This document shows, in pieces, positions 1 through 10,389 of a stretch of 64,000 nucleotides of DNA (position 1 is the first letter of the stretch; the number at the start of each line of letters is the position of its first letter). The notes under the pieces were generated by a model. The model saw nothing but the letters and a program-made list of their open reading frames with translations. It was not told the DNA's origin and searched no databases. Source of the stretch: Limnephilus marmoratus. Taxonomy: Eukaryota > Arthropoda > Insecta > Trichoptera > Limnephilidae. The stretch is taken from the NCBI GenBank assembly GCA_917880885.1, contig OU862908.1, forward strand, positions 8,158,501 through 8,222,500, written 5' to 3'. The translations under genes and the position numbers were made by a program.

Positions 1-399
1 TCTTGTTTATATCGTTGTAATAGGTAATAATAACAAAATTACTTTAACGGCTTATACTTTGACTAATTTTTAACTTGATTGTGATTAAATACTCTGTTAT
101 ATTATCGAACTCATTTGTCCTCTCCGTGATAGTTTACTGAAGTATCTGACATTATTTGTAGCAGTATAAAGTATTTTGTCTTCTTAAATTGAATTTTGCA
201 GAAATTCTGACGATAATCCAACTGGTCAAAATGGAATTGTTTTGAACACAGATAATAGACACAAAGGGTTTTGAATATTAATTTTAGTGCGGTTTAAGTC
301 GGTAGTGCGTATTTTTGTTTGAAATCAACTTCGCTATGTATTCAAGATATATAAATTACACATATATTAAGAACCCACTCATTATTATTATTTGTTATA

Positions 400-602
400 C
401 ATATATTATGCTATCTGCAGCTCTAAAACTATTTTTTTTTCTCTTTATTGTATAATGCTATACTTTTTACTTACCAGCTTTACTTCTATGTACCATGTGA
501 AAAGTTTTCTTTGTCATCTAAAAACACCTGTATGTACTAAAATATATAAAAAAAATGTAAATGTATGTAAAAGCCCATAAGGGCATTAATGATTAATAAA
601 TA
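400..602 (+). mobile_element. LINE 3' untranslated tail with TAAA-type tail
   Basis: A-rich stretch that ends in a short GC hairpin (AAAGCCCATAAGGGCATTA at about 569-587) followed by an AATAAATAAATAAA-like tail. The same hairpin plus TAAA tail occurs at 42,916-42,955, so this is a dispersed 3' end, most simply of a non-LTR retrotransposon. A 62-residue open frame at 392-580 lies inside it and shows nothing recognisable. The LINE assignment is inferred from tail type and copy number. Confidence 0.45.
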
Positions 603-619
603 AATAAAAATAATTCATT

Positions 620-1800
620 TCAATATTCTTCCCAGAACTTTGTGACTTTACCTAGGCCTTGGAAAATTGTAAACAACATAACAATTAAATGAATGATTTG
701 CAGTTATTAAAAAGCAGTTACCATAAAAATAACGGTTTATTTATATATGTTAACTCGTTGGCCTAGATATTTAATCAGCTACACCTTTCTTACCTTTCAA
801 GGGCAACAACATTGTCTTGGAACATCGGCATAACTTTGATGAAAAAACCACCCTAAAAGTACAACCGCAGCGGGTGGCAGGTTGTCGGGTGTCGGGGAGG
901 GTTAACTTAAGGTGACGCACTTGCCCGCGCCCGGCGTCAGGTCGGGTGGGTGTCCGGTGCCCACCTGTCACCCTGACTGACCACGTGACAGGGCGGCCAC
1001 CACCACCGTCCCACACAACTGACCTCCATCAGCCATCAGTTCCCAATAGCCAATAGCCACGTCCCTAGGGCCGAGTGCTTTTGATTGATTCCCATGTACC
1101 TACATATTGTAAATATTATGTTTGGTACATTTTTTACAAAGTACATAAATTTAATACGGTACCATTTCAGATAATTAAATAAAACGGTAGGTATTCGTTT
1201 TTTATGCTTCCCTTCAGCTCGCTTAAATTCCTCGCTCTGGGTTCGGAGGTTGAGGATTTAAAATCCAGTCGGGTCAAATGAAAATCTGTCAAAGTTTTGT
1301 AGATTTTTACAAACATTTTAAATCCTGGAAGTTGACCCGAACAACATACATTTTGCCCTTTAGAAATTTGGCGTATTTTTCAGAAGGTCAAAATATTTCT
1401 GCTTTACAATAAAATGCAAATAAATGAATATTTCTAAACACATTCCAAAACTAAAAACTGTTTTTGAAAGGTGATGAAATACGCTTTCAATTTTATAATT
1501 CAAAATAAACACACAACTTTTGAAATATTAAAATTTTTAGTGCAAAAATAAAAAAAATTTAAAAATGGCTCACCTTAATTTTAACTAAAATTACAGATAA
1601 TACTGATATAAAACTAAAACGCACACATATTTTATGAAGTAAATATATTGAAAACGTTATATCTACCCACTTTTATGTTGTTTCTTGTAAAATTAATTAA
1701 TAAAAAATTTCCGAGGTTTCATACCTTTTTTTGGATTGCGGTCGGAAATTCCATAATATAAATTCTTTTGACAATTATCTTAAGCCGGGTTCTTACGACC
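620..1800. other. no recognised gene; local GC-rich patch
   Basis: Mostly AT-rich sequence with no coding signature. Positions about 865-1,015 form a short GC-rich island that gives an 81-residue minus-strand open frame (771-1,016) of low-complexity composition, with no domain I can name. I see no splice or promoter signal that would support a gene. Confidence 0.4.
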
Positions 1801-1833
1801 GAAAACACAAACAATAAGTACATCAAAAACCCC

Positions 1834-2032
1834 GAGCGGGGTCTCCTACCGTGAACATGAACATTTGCTTGAACATTAAGATAAACATTGACAACAGGGG
1901 CGTGGCCTTCCTGCAGACGTATACAAAAATATGCAAGGCCACGCCCCCATTGCCAATGTTTATAGCACTGTTCAAGCAAATGTGTAAGCAAATGTTCATG
2001 ATCAATGATCACGGTCGGAGGAGACCCCGCTC
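1834..2032. mobile_element. foldback MITE (about 200 bp)
   Basis: The ends are exact inverted repeats (GAGCGGGGTCTCC at 1,834-1,846, its complement at 2,020-2,032). The arms continue inwards with GTGAACATGAACATTTGC against GCAAATGTTCATGATCAC and meet in a GC-rich core around GGGGCGTGGCCTT and AAGGCCACGCCCCC. Nearly the whole element can fold on itself. No transposase is encoded; the short open frames here are by-products of the palindrome. I could not define a clear TSD. Confidence 0.7.
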
Positions 2033-2355
2033 CACAGAAAAACATAGCGTTTAGCGTTAGCGGCCTCGGTGTGAGAAGAGAGGGATCATTTCATGACTCA
2101 TTTAACAGCTCGGTTTACAATGACTTTCGGATTAGCTTGGATACGAATTATCGAGGCTCAATCATCTTAATCAAAACTTATCTTTGTTTTATTATAACTT
2201 AAAAACAACTCGTCTTATGTTTATTTTCCAAGATCAAGCTGATATTACAATCGTAATCTCTAGTAATATAAAATAGTAAACTTGAGTAATCAATAAAATT
2301 ATGCATTAAGTCGATTATAAATTAATATGATCGTTTGAGAAATGTGGAGATTCGC

Positions 2356-2604
2356 AAAGAATGCAAGGCTGATGTGAGCGTAATGAGTAAGATTAAGAAA
2401 AAGGCGCTAGGATGGTTTGGACACGTGGAGCGAATGAACGAGGGAAGAAGTGTAATGATGTGAATGGTACGCCCGAGGAAGACATGGCACGACCAAGTGA
2501 ATCAGATACTTGAGTCGGGCCATGTCAAGAGTCAGAATAATAGAAGAGCACGTATGAGACGATGTATGAATGTGAATGAGGCAAGGAGTATGGAATCGGC
2601 GTGA
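2356..2604 (+). pseudogene. LINE C-terminal coding remnant
   Basis: Conceptual translation gives KECKADVSVMSKIKKKALGW then FGHVERMNEGRS. After a stop at about 2,460 and a frame change it gives RPRKTWHDQVNQILESGHVK and NNRRARMRRCMNVNEARSM. This is the typical C-terminal end of an insect non-LTR retrotransposon polyprotein (WFGHVERMNE and RPRKTWxDQV blocks). A related, less damaged copy is at 46,389-46,703. Only the tail survives, and it cannot be functional. Confidence 0.75.
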
Positions 2605-3033
2605 TGGTTAGTCAGTTACAAATTAATACTTTCATTGTACTTAAGATACATAGGAAGAAAACTGTTTTAAAACCAGCGTGCCCTCTCTCTATAAGGCTAG
2701 TTTTACATTCGTAAGTAAAATTTACGACGGAAGTTTTTCACAAGTTACTCATAGGAGAGTTTACACATGCATCCAACTTGTTGTAATTAATGCTCACGGA
2801 AGCTGTTCGGAAGTTTGACCTGTGTAAATGCTCATGCGACAGGTTTACATCTGTAAATTTATTTGCAGTAAGATGGCTTCCTATCAACAACGATATGTTA
2901 CTGTCAAATTTAAGCGATTTTGTCAATATAGACGAAATAGAATTTGACTTTAATTGAACAATTATCCTGATGCTTTTGTGCCATCAAAGGTGTAAATTAA
3001 TGGTGTTCTTTCATTTTATCCGAATGACAGCTA

Positions 3034-3230
3034 CCTGACAGCAAGGGCGGATCCAGCTTTGGCGCCAGGGGGGGGGGGTCACATAGTCGTGGTCAAGTTA
3101 CAAGAAGTTAAAATATATGAAAACATTATGTTTAACAATTTTAATTAGTGGTCCACCTAGGTCCTGGACCCAGCCCAGGGGGGGTCATGATCCCCATGAC
3201 TCCCCCCCTGGATCGGCCTTTGCCTGACAG
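3034..3230. mobile_element. hAT-type MITE, family 1 copy, with 8-bp TSD
   Basis: The element is 3,042-3,222, starting CAAGGGCGGATCCAG and ending in the near-complement CTGGATCGGCCTTTG. It is flanked by a perfect 8-bp duplication, CCTGACAG, at 3,034-3,041 and 3,223-3,230. Eight-base duplications are the hallmark of hAT insertion. It shares its interior (GTGGTCAAGT, TGGACCCAGCCCAGG, G- and C-runs) with copies at 43,498 and 48,030. It is 181 bp with no coding capacity. Confidence 0.88.
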
Positions 3231-3234
3231 CAAC

Positions 3235-4080
3235 CTACTTCGAATTCAAACACGTAATGTTAAAAACAGAAACATTGAGAATAGAAAGTATTGGACCGAT
3301 AACTAAATAGAAGGATGTTCATTTTCAGAAAAGTTAAATAAGTGGAAATAAATACTAGTTTTATAGGAAAAAAAATTCTACGAAAACAACTGCCTTTTAA
3401 TTTTTGACATCTAGCAAACGGCGTATTTCTTGCGACAAGTCCTCAGCTTATAAAACTGATTTGAAACTTGGTATTTTCTCCTTAACTAGTTTGGAACGGA
3501 AGTTCCGATATAATGTGCGAGCAGCGTTACTGTAATCGTTTGTTTTTTTTTCATATTGAAGAAATTTATAATGTAGCTTAGCTATTAAACTTTCGATAAA
3601 ACTTCGATTTTCTGGTGCAAACCGCTTTTATCCAAATATTCAGCAATTATTATTGTCCATTTTATAGCAAATTATTATTTGCGAGGAACTAAATATCAAT
3701 TAAAACGTCGCAACTGGTTCGAACCACATTAGATAATCCGCTTTATCGCACAGTTGAAGAAAACCTTTGACATTTTCATGATAGTAATAAAACACCGGAC
3801 TATCGTGCGTTCCAATTTTAAGTTTTTTGTAAAAATATCACTTTTGATTTTGAATACCCCACAAGATTATCAGCTGACTGGAGCCTGTGGAACTATGTCA
3901 GTTTTAATTTAGGGAAGTGAGGGGTAAGGGGACGAAGAGGAAAGTTGTGAAGTCTGGATGGTGTTTCACCGGGGTGATACTGATCGGTGGATACTTAACG
4001 GATAGGTGACCAATTGCGATTTTTAAACCCTAAATTGTATTCCTTGACGAATTTATTACGGGTTGCAGAGAATTATTAAA
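3235..4080. other. intergenic, no recognised feature
   Basis: AT-rich sequence between the hAT MITE and the LINE/foldback composite. There are no long open frames, repeats or structured motifs that I can support. Confidence 0.35.
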
Positions 4081-4084
4081 GATA

Positions 4085-4214
4085 TTGGCTGTTAAGTATC
4101 ACGTAGAGATAAGAAAATATTTTTTCGATCAGAGCATTTCTAGATACGTTTTAAGATTTTCGCGGCCAAAAACATTTTCTTTTTGGAGTGTTATGCCGTG
4201 TTGCGCTACCTCCT

Positions 4215-4270
<56 letters not shown>

Positions 4271-4800
4271 CCCAATTTTACATTTTATAGTTACATATTT
4301 TAGATATAATAAAAATAATGGGGACCCACTAAGGCGCAGCCTGTGCGTGGGTAATATTATAGTTAAATATATTTTATTTTAGTACCTAGAAAAAAACAAA
4401 CATTTTTTTAACTCTTTTATCAACTTGTGTATTTTTTGGTAAAAGGTTAAAAGTGCGAGGTCCAATAAAACTACTGTGAGTTTGCATTTGTTTTGTGTTT
4501 GTTTGAGGGGTATAGAATAAATTATTATTTCTAATGTTTGTTCTGTTTTCATTTTTTTCGAATTTGTTTCTGTTTTTATAGATATATTTCATAGTTTGCA
4601 GTATAAATAGTTTACGGAGACTGAATAGTTTAGATTCTTTGTATAAAGCATCTGTTGAAAATGTTTTAATGTTTCTTTAGCCAACGTTTCGGACATCGTT
4701 GCAGTGTTCATCATCAGGGCAGATCCGGCAAATCCGGTAGATGTCTGCACACATCCGGCACGCAACACGGCATAAAACCCCAAAAACAAATAACGAAAAA
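4085..4800. mobile_element. palindromic (foldback) repeat, copy 1, split by a LINE
   Basis: The left part (about 4,150-4,216: TTTTGGAGTGTTATGCCGTG, TTGCGCTACCTCCTTC) and right part (about 4,671-4,790: TTCTTTAGCCAACG, TTTCGGACATCGTTGC) are contiguous in the undisturbed copy at 35,709-35,911. Here they are separated by the LINE insertion at 4,217-4,670. The right arm is internally deleted: after the centre only GCAACACGGCATAAAACCCC and an AAAACAAATAA-like end remain. Possible short TSD TTCTTT at both junctions. Confidence 0.7.
4217..4670 (-). mobile_element. 5'-truncated LINE with 54-nt poly(A)
   Basis: On the minus strand the reading frame runs KESKLFSLRKLFILQTMKYI, continues through TPQTNTKQMQTHSSFIGPRT, and ends FNLLPKNTQVDKRVKKMFVFF minus its last residue before a stop. 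This is the C-terminal thumb and tail of a CR1/L2- or Jockey-like reverse transcriptase (the FIGPRxFNLLP block is diagnostic). A ~110-bp 3' UTR and an uninterrupted run of 54 T on the plus strand (4,217-4,270) follow, which is the poly(A) tail in the minus orientation. The long pure tail implies a recent insertion. Confidence 0.82.
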
Positions 4801-4844
4801 GAGCATTTCTATTTTTTTCGGCAACTAAAGGGTTAAAAAAAATT

Positions 4845-5055
4845 TTGAGCCGGGTACAAGTTATATGTATGAAAAAATTCTTTAAATCCTGTTTTAGACA
4901 CCCCCCAAGAGTTTTTTTGCTCTATTTTAAACGACTAGTGTTTTATTAAACATATTCACAATTTTCGCTTCAATTTTATCGTTTTAAATATTAGCGCGCT
5001 CTCTCCAACATTCGTAATTACATATCTCTCCATCTTCTTCTTTTTGAGCGGGGAT
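4845..5055. repeat. dispersed repeat, inverted copy of 53,640-53,825
   Basis: Shares blocks with 53,640-53,825 in reverse orientation: GAGCAAAA near TTTAAACGA, TTTATTAAACATATTCACAA, and CTCCATCTTCTTCTTTT. This is about 200 bp of diverged similarity. The class is unknown. A 60-residue minus-strand open frame here is not recognisable. Confidence 0.5.
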
Positions 5056-5059
5056 ATGT

Positions 5060-5670
5060 GTTATATTCACCAGTTTCCCGCGGGTACTACGATATAACGG
5101 ACACCGTGTATACAGTAAAAATGCAGTTTTAACATCGTAATAAAATAAATTATTATATAAGAACATGCCTACGGGCTAATTGCAAGTAAGTCCGACCTCT
5201 GATGTCATCCCATAGAATAATAATTAGGTATCGAGCCAGGTTATTAGACCATACGTTATTAGTTATTATTATGGCATTAAATATATTATATTTATCATAA
5301 TGTTTATCTATAAAAATAAAAAAAATTCTTGATCTCGTCAGTGTGGTGACTACCTAGGTACAGTTGGTACTTGTACTAATGAACCTCCGTAAATAGCCTT
5401 AAAATAAATAAAATATTTCACGACCGCTAAACGGTGTTATTTGTTACACATACATACTATACACGTGCGGCGAAATCGACATGATATTTTACGTGGATTC
5501 ATATCACATACCTAATGTTTTTGTACATATATTTTTCTCTAATGACAGTACTATTAGTTCAATATAATTATTAATTACTATTACTTGTGTTGTTTTTCGT
5601 TAATTTTAATCCTTTAAATAATTTATTTATTTCAGGGAAATCAACAGTTTACAATTTGATTAATTTATAC
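5060..5670. other. intergenic, no recognised feature
   Basis: Very AT-rich. No coding signature or repeat relationship that I can support. Confidence 0.35.
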
Positions 5671-5673
5671 ATG

Positions 5674-5985
5674 TACTAGCAGACCCGGTCACACGTTGCT
5701 GTGGCTAACGAAACACAATGCCACGCCATTATCCCACCTTTATAACCAACGCCATCTGTTAAATCAAATCCACACCGCCCACTTGAGTTGCTGCCGCTTG
5801 GCCATATATATTATATATTTTGACCAATTTACACAAAACCTTGACAATTTATATGCCTAAAAACCTTCCTCATGAATCATTCTATCGATTTGTAAAAGCC
5901 GCAAGAGAATCCGTTGCGTAGTTTAAAAGATCTAAGCGCACATACATCGGAAGCGTCTTCATTTTATACATTTTATACTTCCTCA
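5674..5985 (+). repeat. dispersed repeat A, copy 1
   Basis: Begins TACTAGCAGACCCGGTCACA and contains CGTTGCTGTGGCTAACGAAA, AATTTACACAAAACCTTGAC and TCCGTTGCGTAGTTTAAAAG. A second copy with the same blocks in the same order lies at 28,845-29,190. ACTAGCNGACCCGG starts of this kind are widespread non-coding insect repeats. I do not commit to a class. Confidence 0.65.
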
Positions 5986-5992
5986 TTATACA

Positions 5993-6258
5993 CGGGGGGG
6001 GGGGGGCACAAGGGGCGGACGGGCGGAGAAATCATTTTTTCTGGAGGGGGCACAAGAGGCGGACTGGCAAAAAATCAACAATTACTGTTAGAAATAAAAT
6101 TGAAGTATCATACTTCAAGTTTATTTCTACAAGTTATGAAAATGTCAAAACAATAGAAAAATTAAATGTTTAATAAACACAATTTCTGCTTCTAAGTATG
6201 TACTGTGATGGAAATGCCGTCTGGGGGCACGTGCCCCCCCCGCCTTAAATCCGCCCTT
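5993..6258. mobile_element. truncated hAT-type MITE, family 2
   Basis: Matches the full element at 48,867-49,347 (GGGGCACAAGGGGCGGAC, AAAAATCAACAATTACTGTT, TTCTAAGTATGTACTGTGAT) and ends with the family terminus TAAATCCGCCCTTG at about 6,258. The left terminus is missing: the sequence enters directly at a G run at 5,995. The 80-residue open frame at 5,914-6,156 crosses the junction and is an artefact. Confidence 0.7.
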
Positions 6259-6261
6259 GAA

Positions 6262-7370
6262 AAGATATTACATTATTACAACAGGAAGTAGGTAGTACAT
6301 ACTATATGTCATTACATAATATATCAATACATTTGTGCAGAAATGTCATCTTGTTAATTTAGTTTTGTTAACAGAAAAAGATAGGTCATATCTGAACCAT
6401 TTTTTTTAATTGAGTTTTGCCGTGTGAGTTTAATTTCTATGAAAGTTATGTTATTAGATAATAAAAATCCCTTTACGTGTGTAAATAAATACAAATTCGA
6501 GAAATTAACGTTTAAATTGTGCAAACATAAATCCAAAATGTCAGATTTCTTGGTATATTATTATTATACATAATCTTTATTACTTGCGTGACAGTTTTGA
6601 TGCAAATTCTTTAAATAAAAGGACTGTGTTTTAAGTCATTGTAATACCCGTACTACGGTAAATCTTGAGATTTTCCAGTAAAAAATTTACAACTTTTTAA
6701 ATCCTAAGATTTACTAACTATTAATCTTGGTAAATCCTAAGCTTTTACAGTAACATATACAACAGATAAACTACCCTCTTTGGCCGGGTAGGTAAGCAAT
6801 GTACTCGTATATATCTTTCCTTGAACAATTTTCTGTCTGTTTTTCATTAGTAAGGTTTTTCCATGCACGGTCGTTTATCAAATGAATACAATTTTCGCAA
6901 TATTTTCTAGTAAGGCTGTAGTAAATAGTTAAATTTACTTCATCTCGTTCAATACTTCATCTCGTTTAGTTTTTTGAGCTATACGACCCCCATGGATTAG
7001 GAATATCACTACTATATGGCGGACGAATTACATTCTAGGTACAAAAAGCTGCCGTTAATACCTTTTCTATAACCTATGCCTGTAGTGACTGTAGTGCCGT
7101 GTCAATAGTCTTTAGTGCCTTTACGAAGTGCATAATGCGCTGCCCGAGGTATTAGCACTGCAGACGATGATGGCCAGATGTTGACTGTCTACAATGCTAA
7201 TTTTGCTTGACCGTTTAATCTTATGTAAATACAAGGTTCTTCACACATGTCTATCATTTATTAAAAACTGACTGAAAAATCCAGACGGAATGATATTACC
7301 ATCGCGCCAGGAGCACTCCTGTCCCGGTGGTACCGGTTCGCCAGGGAGTAGGTACTGTTTTAGCGTCCCT
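6262..7370. other. intergenic, no recognised gene
   Basis: AT-rich. About 6,655-6,755 holds several variants of TAAATC(T/C)TNAGATTT in both orientations, a weak local symmetry of unknown meaning. No coding potential is supported. Confidence 0.35.
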
Positions 7371-7375
7371 TTTAG

Positions 7376-8066
7376 GCTCTTCTCAAGAGGAACGTGTGCG
7401 CGGCCGCGTTTCATATAAATCTTAATTTTGGATTAGTGATCAAAATACCCAACCAAACTTATTTTTGTTTAAAATTATTTTTGTAATCAAAAGTATATCA
7501 AATATCTAGTACGGATGTGACCAACTAGGTATATTTATTTTTGATTTTAAAGGCAACTTAAGCAATTATTTGTGAGAAAATGAAAAACATAATAAAAATA
7601 ATTATACTATACCTATTTATTAAAAAAAAATGATGAAATATTAAAAAAAGTAATTTTGCAGGGTGTAAATTTAAAATACAAATTACCTATTTTAAGTAGG
7701 AACAACAACTTGTCGTTTGTATATTAAAATTACTACCCAAAATGCATTTTAACAATGTTTTATTTGATTTTTCATCATATTTTTAATATAAATATATTAA
7801 AATAATTTTATTAAACGTTTTTCATTTCACAAATAATTGTCCAAGTTGCCTCTGTCAGAAAACACTGAAATCTTTGGTGGCCTATATCAGAATTTAATTC
7901 AAAAATAAATAAAGTTGCTCACTTCCGTACTAGATATTTGATGAGTTACAGAACTTCCCGATGATTCCAAAAATAATTTTTCAGTTTGGTTGGGTATTTT
8001 GATCTCTAATCCAAAATTAAGATTTGTATGAAACGGGCCGCGCGAAAGTTCCACTCTTCTTGCCTC
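7376..8066. mobile_element. large foldback element with ~230-bp inverted arms
   Basis: The left arm (about 7,376-7,615) and right arm (about 7,793-8,066) are inverted repeats. GTTTCATATAAATCTTAATT, TTGGATTAGTGATCAAAATA and CCCAACCAAACT on the left are mirrored on the right, as are AATATCTAGTACGGA and CAATTATTTGTGA. The centre is itself partly self-complementary, so about 690 bp can form one hairpin. The arms differ by small indels. No transposase. The TSD is not resolved because a minisatellite abuts the right end. Confidence 0.72.
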
Positions 8067-8124
8067 TCCTTGGCTCTTTTTGCATTTTTATGCATCATCT
8101 CGCACCTTCTTGCAGGTTCTTGGC

Positions 8125-8322
8125 TCTTCTTGATTCTTCTTACTTCTTGTTCTTCTTACTTCTTGTTCTTCTTACTTCTTGTTCTTCTTACTCGTTGTTC
8201 TTCTTACTTCTTGTTCTTCTTACTTCTTGTTCTTCTTACTTCTTGTTCTTCTTACTTCTTGTTCTTCTTACTTCTTGTTCTTCTTACTTCTTGTTATTCT
8301 TACTTCTTGTTCTTCTTACCGC
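8125..8322. repeat. 16-bp minisatellite (about 12 units)
   Basis: Unit CTTCTTACTTCTTGTT, repeated with few changes; successive CTTAC steps are 16 bases apart (for example 8,171 to 8,187). Because 16 is not a multiple of 3 and the unit lacks stops, all three plus frames stay open and give the same 16-residue peptide repeat, SCSSYFLFFLLLVLLT. These open frames are artefacts of the repeat, not membrane proteins. The array starts within about 60 bp of the right end of the foldback element. Confidence 0.9.
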
Positions 8323-8412
8323 ACCTTCTTGAACCTTTGTTCTGGGGAACGATGTTTACTTGGGTAGTGGTTAAAAACTTTAAATGATATTTTGTAATAG
8401 TAAGTAGATTGC

Positions 8413-8764
8413 CTCGACGGCCTCCTTGGCCGAGGCGTAAGACTCTTGACTAGCAATCCGAAAGTCGCAGGTTCAAAACCCGGCATGTGCAAATAAATTT
8501 CATTTGATCAATTTGTGTTATTTCACAATTTATTCATTTAAAATGATGAAGATGCCGTGGTGTAAGACCACCATTCAGAATTAAAACATTGCTTCAAACG
8601 GCCTTAGCCGAATTATTGACCAGATCTGAATAACCACGTACATCCTCTCCTTCCTCTTCCCACTACCTTCAGTCTGGTAACATAACCCATTAGGGGATGC
8701 CATAGTCTCACTGACTCCAGAAGGGAGCGGTTGGGACTCTTGTGCGGCATTCACTTAAAAGAAT
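8413..8764 (+). mobile_element. tRNA-derived SINE, copy 1
   Basis: The head resembles a tRNA with pol III boxes: an A box TTGGCCGAGGCG at about 8,426 and a B box-like GGTTCAAAACC at about 8,471. A body follows (TTTGTGTTATTTCACAATTT, GTGTAAGACCACCATTCAGA, GGGGATGCCATAGTCTCACT, CTCTTGTGCGGCATTCACTT). The full body is shared with the copy at 50,979-51,395, which has the better B box. The internal promoter is inferred from the boxes. No encoded protein. Confidence 0.85.
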
Positions 8765-8769
8765 ATTTA

Positions 8770-9500
8770 TATTTAATTTTCAATTTGTGAGACTATCCAG
8801 AACATCAGCATAATCAAATAAAAGAAAAAGAAACCAAGGAAGTAGCAAATCTCTACTCTCCACTTGACCGAAGAAACTAAATATAGGCTAGCGAGAACCA
8901 ACGGTCAGCACATGGAGGTGAAGCCACGTGTTCATGTTCTCCTTAGGAACAGAGTAAAGACTAACACGAAATCGGACGGAAAATTAAAGGAAAAACCTTT
9001 ATTTACACTAAGGCGCATAGGAACAGCTAAAGCGGGCCATTTCGTATATCTATTTGTGTTCCACGGCGTTCGTAAAACTATTTTCGTGTTTCATAAACTT
9101 CAACGCACTGAATTTTTGATGCTACTGGCATAAACCACGTACGCGTTTTGTAAAAAAACTGGCTAATACATCAATTTTTCATTTGATAATTTTCTAAGAG
9201 TTTTTATTGAGTATATTAGGTTAAGGCAGCGTTTCCCAGATGGTGGGTCGTGATCCGGCACCAAAATAAAATGTATTATTATTTTACAAGAATATGTTCG
9301 GTGCTCGAGAACTTAAGGTTTTTTTTTTAACTTTAAAATTCAAATACATAAAATGTGTCTTAATTTCTAATGCCTTTGATGTTATGCTTTTAATCGTGTT
9401 TTCGTTTTAACACAAGTTTTTAGAAACCGACTAGAAGTCGAACAGGCTAAAACCTGCAATTTGTAACTAACTAACTAACATTCACGCCGCTCAGGCATAC
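8770..9500. other. intergenic, one unrecognised short frame
   Basis: An 89-codon open frame (8,864-9,133, plus) shows no motif I recognise and no supporting codon pattern. Otherwise AT-rich, with nothing supportable until the arrays at 9,515. Confidence 0.35.
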
Positions 9501-9514
9501 AGAAGACTCCAGAT

Positions 9515-9716
9515 ACTAATATCTACAGCCTGTATGTCGGACGACGAATATCTACAGCTCATATGTTGAACTAATATCTACGAACTTCAGAGTGTTGACT
9601 AATATCTACAGAGCTAAGGTCGGACGAATATCTATGACGGTCCCAGTGTTGACTAATATCTACAGAGCGTAGGTTGAACTAATATCTACAGAGCGTAGGT
9701 TGGACTAATCAGCAAA
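9515..9716 (+). repeat. 26/28-bp tandem array, left, plus-oriented
   Basis: Eight unit starts of the form AC(T/G)AATATCTAC at 9,515, 9,544, 9,570, 9,598, 9,624, 9,652, 9,678 and 9,704. Spacings are 29, 26, 28, 26, 28, 26, 26, so units alternate between two lengths and two variants (ACTAATATCTACAG then ACGAATATCTA). The last unit is partial. The mirror array is at 9,842-9,974. The regular alternation suggests a ~54-bp higher-order unit. Confidence 0.85.
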
Positions 9717-9841
9717 ATGTGTCCAATATTAAGGATTTTTACATACATACTTACATAAATTAAGTTTTTTAAACTGCATACGCAATATTACGTTATTCCA
9801 ATATGCTATACATAATTGCAAATCCAACCTCTGGCAGTGCT

Positions 9842-9974
9842 GCAGATATTCGTCAACACTTTGGTTCTCATAGATATTAGTCAGCAGTTTGAGCTGTAGA
9901 TATTCGTCAACACTTTGGTTCTCATAGATATTAGTTCGATTTTTTCAGTTTTTGGAATTCCTGTAGATATTAGT
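9842..9974 (-). repeat. 26/28-bp tandem array, right, minus-oriented
   Basis: The same unit on the opposite strand. Minus-strand unit starts are at 9,974, 9,935, 9,907, 9,881 and 9,853, spaced 39, 28, 26, 28. Two units share the long identical block AACACTTTGGTTCTCATAGA. Together with the left array this makes two opposed arrays around a ~125-bp AT-rich spacer. Confidence 0.85.
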
Positions 9975-9999
9975 AGACGCCTCCATACAGAATGGTGAC

Positions 10000-10373
10000 C
10001 TGACAGTTGAACCCCCGACAGTTGCCCCCCCCCCGGAAATTATAATTTTTTGTGCATTATTTACCAATTTCATATCTAAAATTGACTTCAATGCCTATAC
10101 CTATGCATATCAAACGAATTTATTTACAATGCTGGTTTTTTGTATTTATGCCCTGGTATAAACAGTATAAAGACAGTAGTTTTATCCTTGGTGAATTGGA
10201 ATGAATATATGTTTTATGTTTTTGTTATTCGGCGGTACATCCACTCTGCACACCCCTTCAGGGACACTTTGTTATATTTTTTGTGGAAGCAGATGTACCG
10301 TATTTTCCCTAAACCGACTGCATATTGTGTATAACTATGCAGGGGGGTCAAATGTCGGGGTTTCAACCGTCGA
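10000..10373. mobile_element. MITE-like element C, copy 1, imperfect TIRs
   Basis: The left end GACAGTTGAACCCCCGACAG then TTGCC and a C run is mirrored at the right end by a G run, TCAAATGTCGGGG and TTTCAACCGTCGA. The inverted termini are roughly 30 bp and imperfect. The interior (ATCAAACGAATTTATTTACA, CGGCGGTACATCCACTCTGC, ACACCCCTTC) matches 33,790-33,967 plus 34,579-34,690, where a LINE has split the second copy. No coding capacity; superfamily undetermined. Confidence 0.6.
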
Positions 10374-10389
10374 TCATACAGGATAGATC

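Noticed and set aside
4085..4382. Open frames with runs of ~20 phenylalanines
   Set aside because: They translate the 54-base T run, which is a minus-strand LINE poly(A) tail.
8024..8387. Three overlapping plus-strand frames encoding a hydrophobic Leu/Phe/Ser repeat, like a multi-pass membrane protein
   Set aside because: All three frames are open because the 16-bp minisatellite lacks stops. The peptide repeat is identical in each frame.
9515..9974. CRISPR-like array
   Set aside because: Spacing is too short for repeats plus unique spacers, the units invert, and the sequence is animal.
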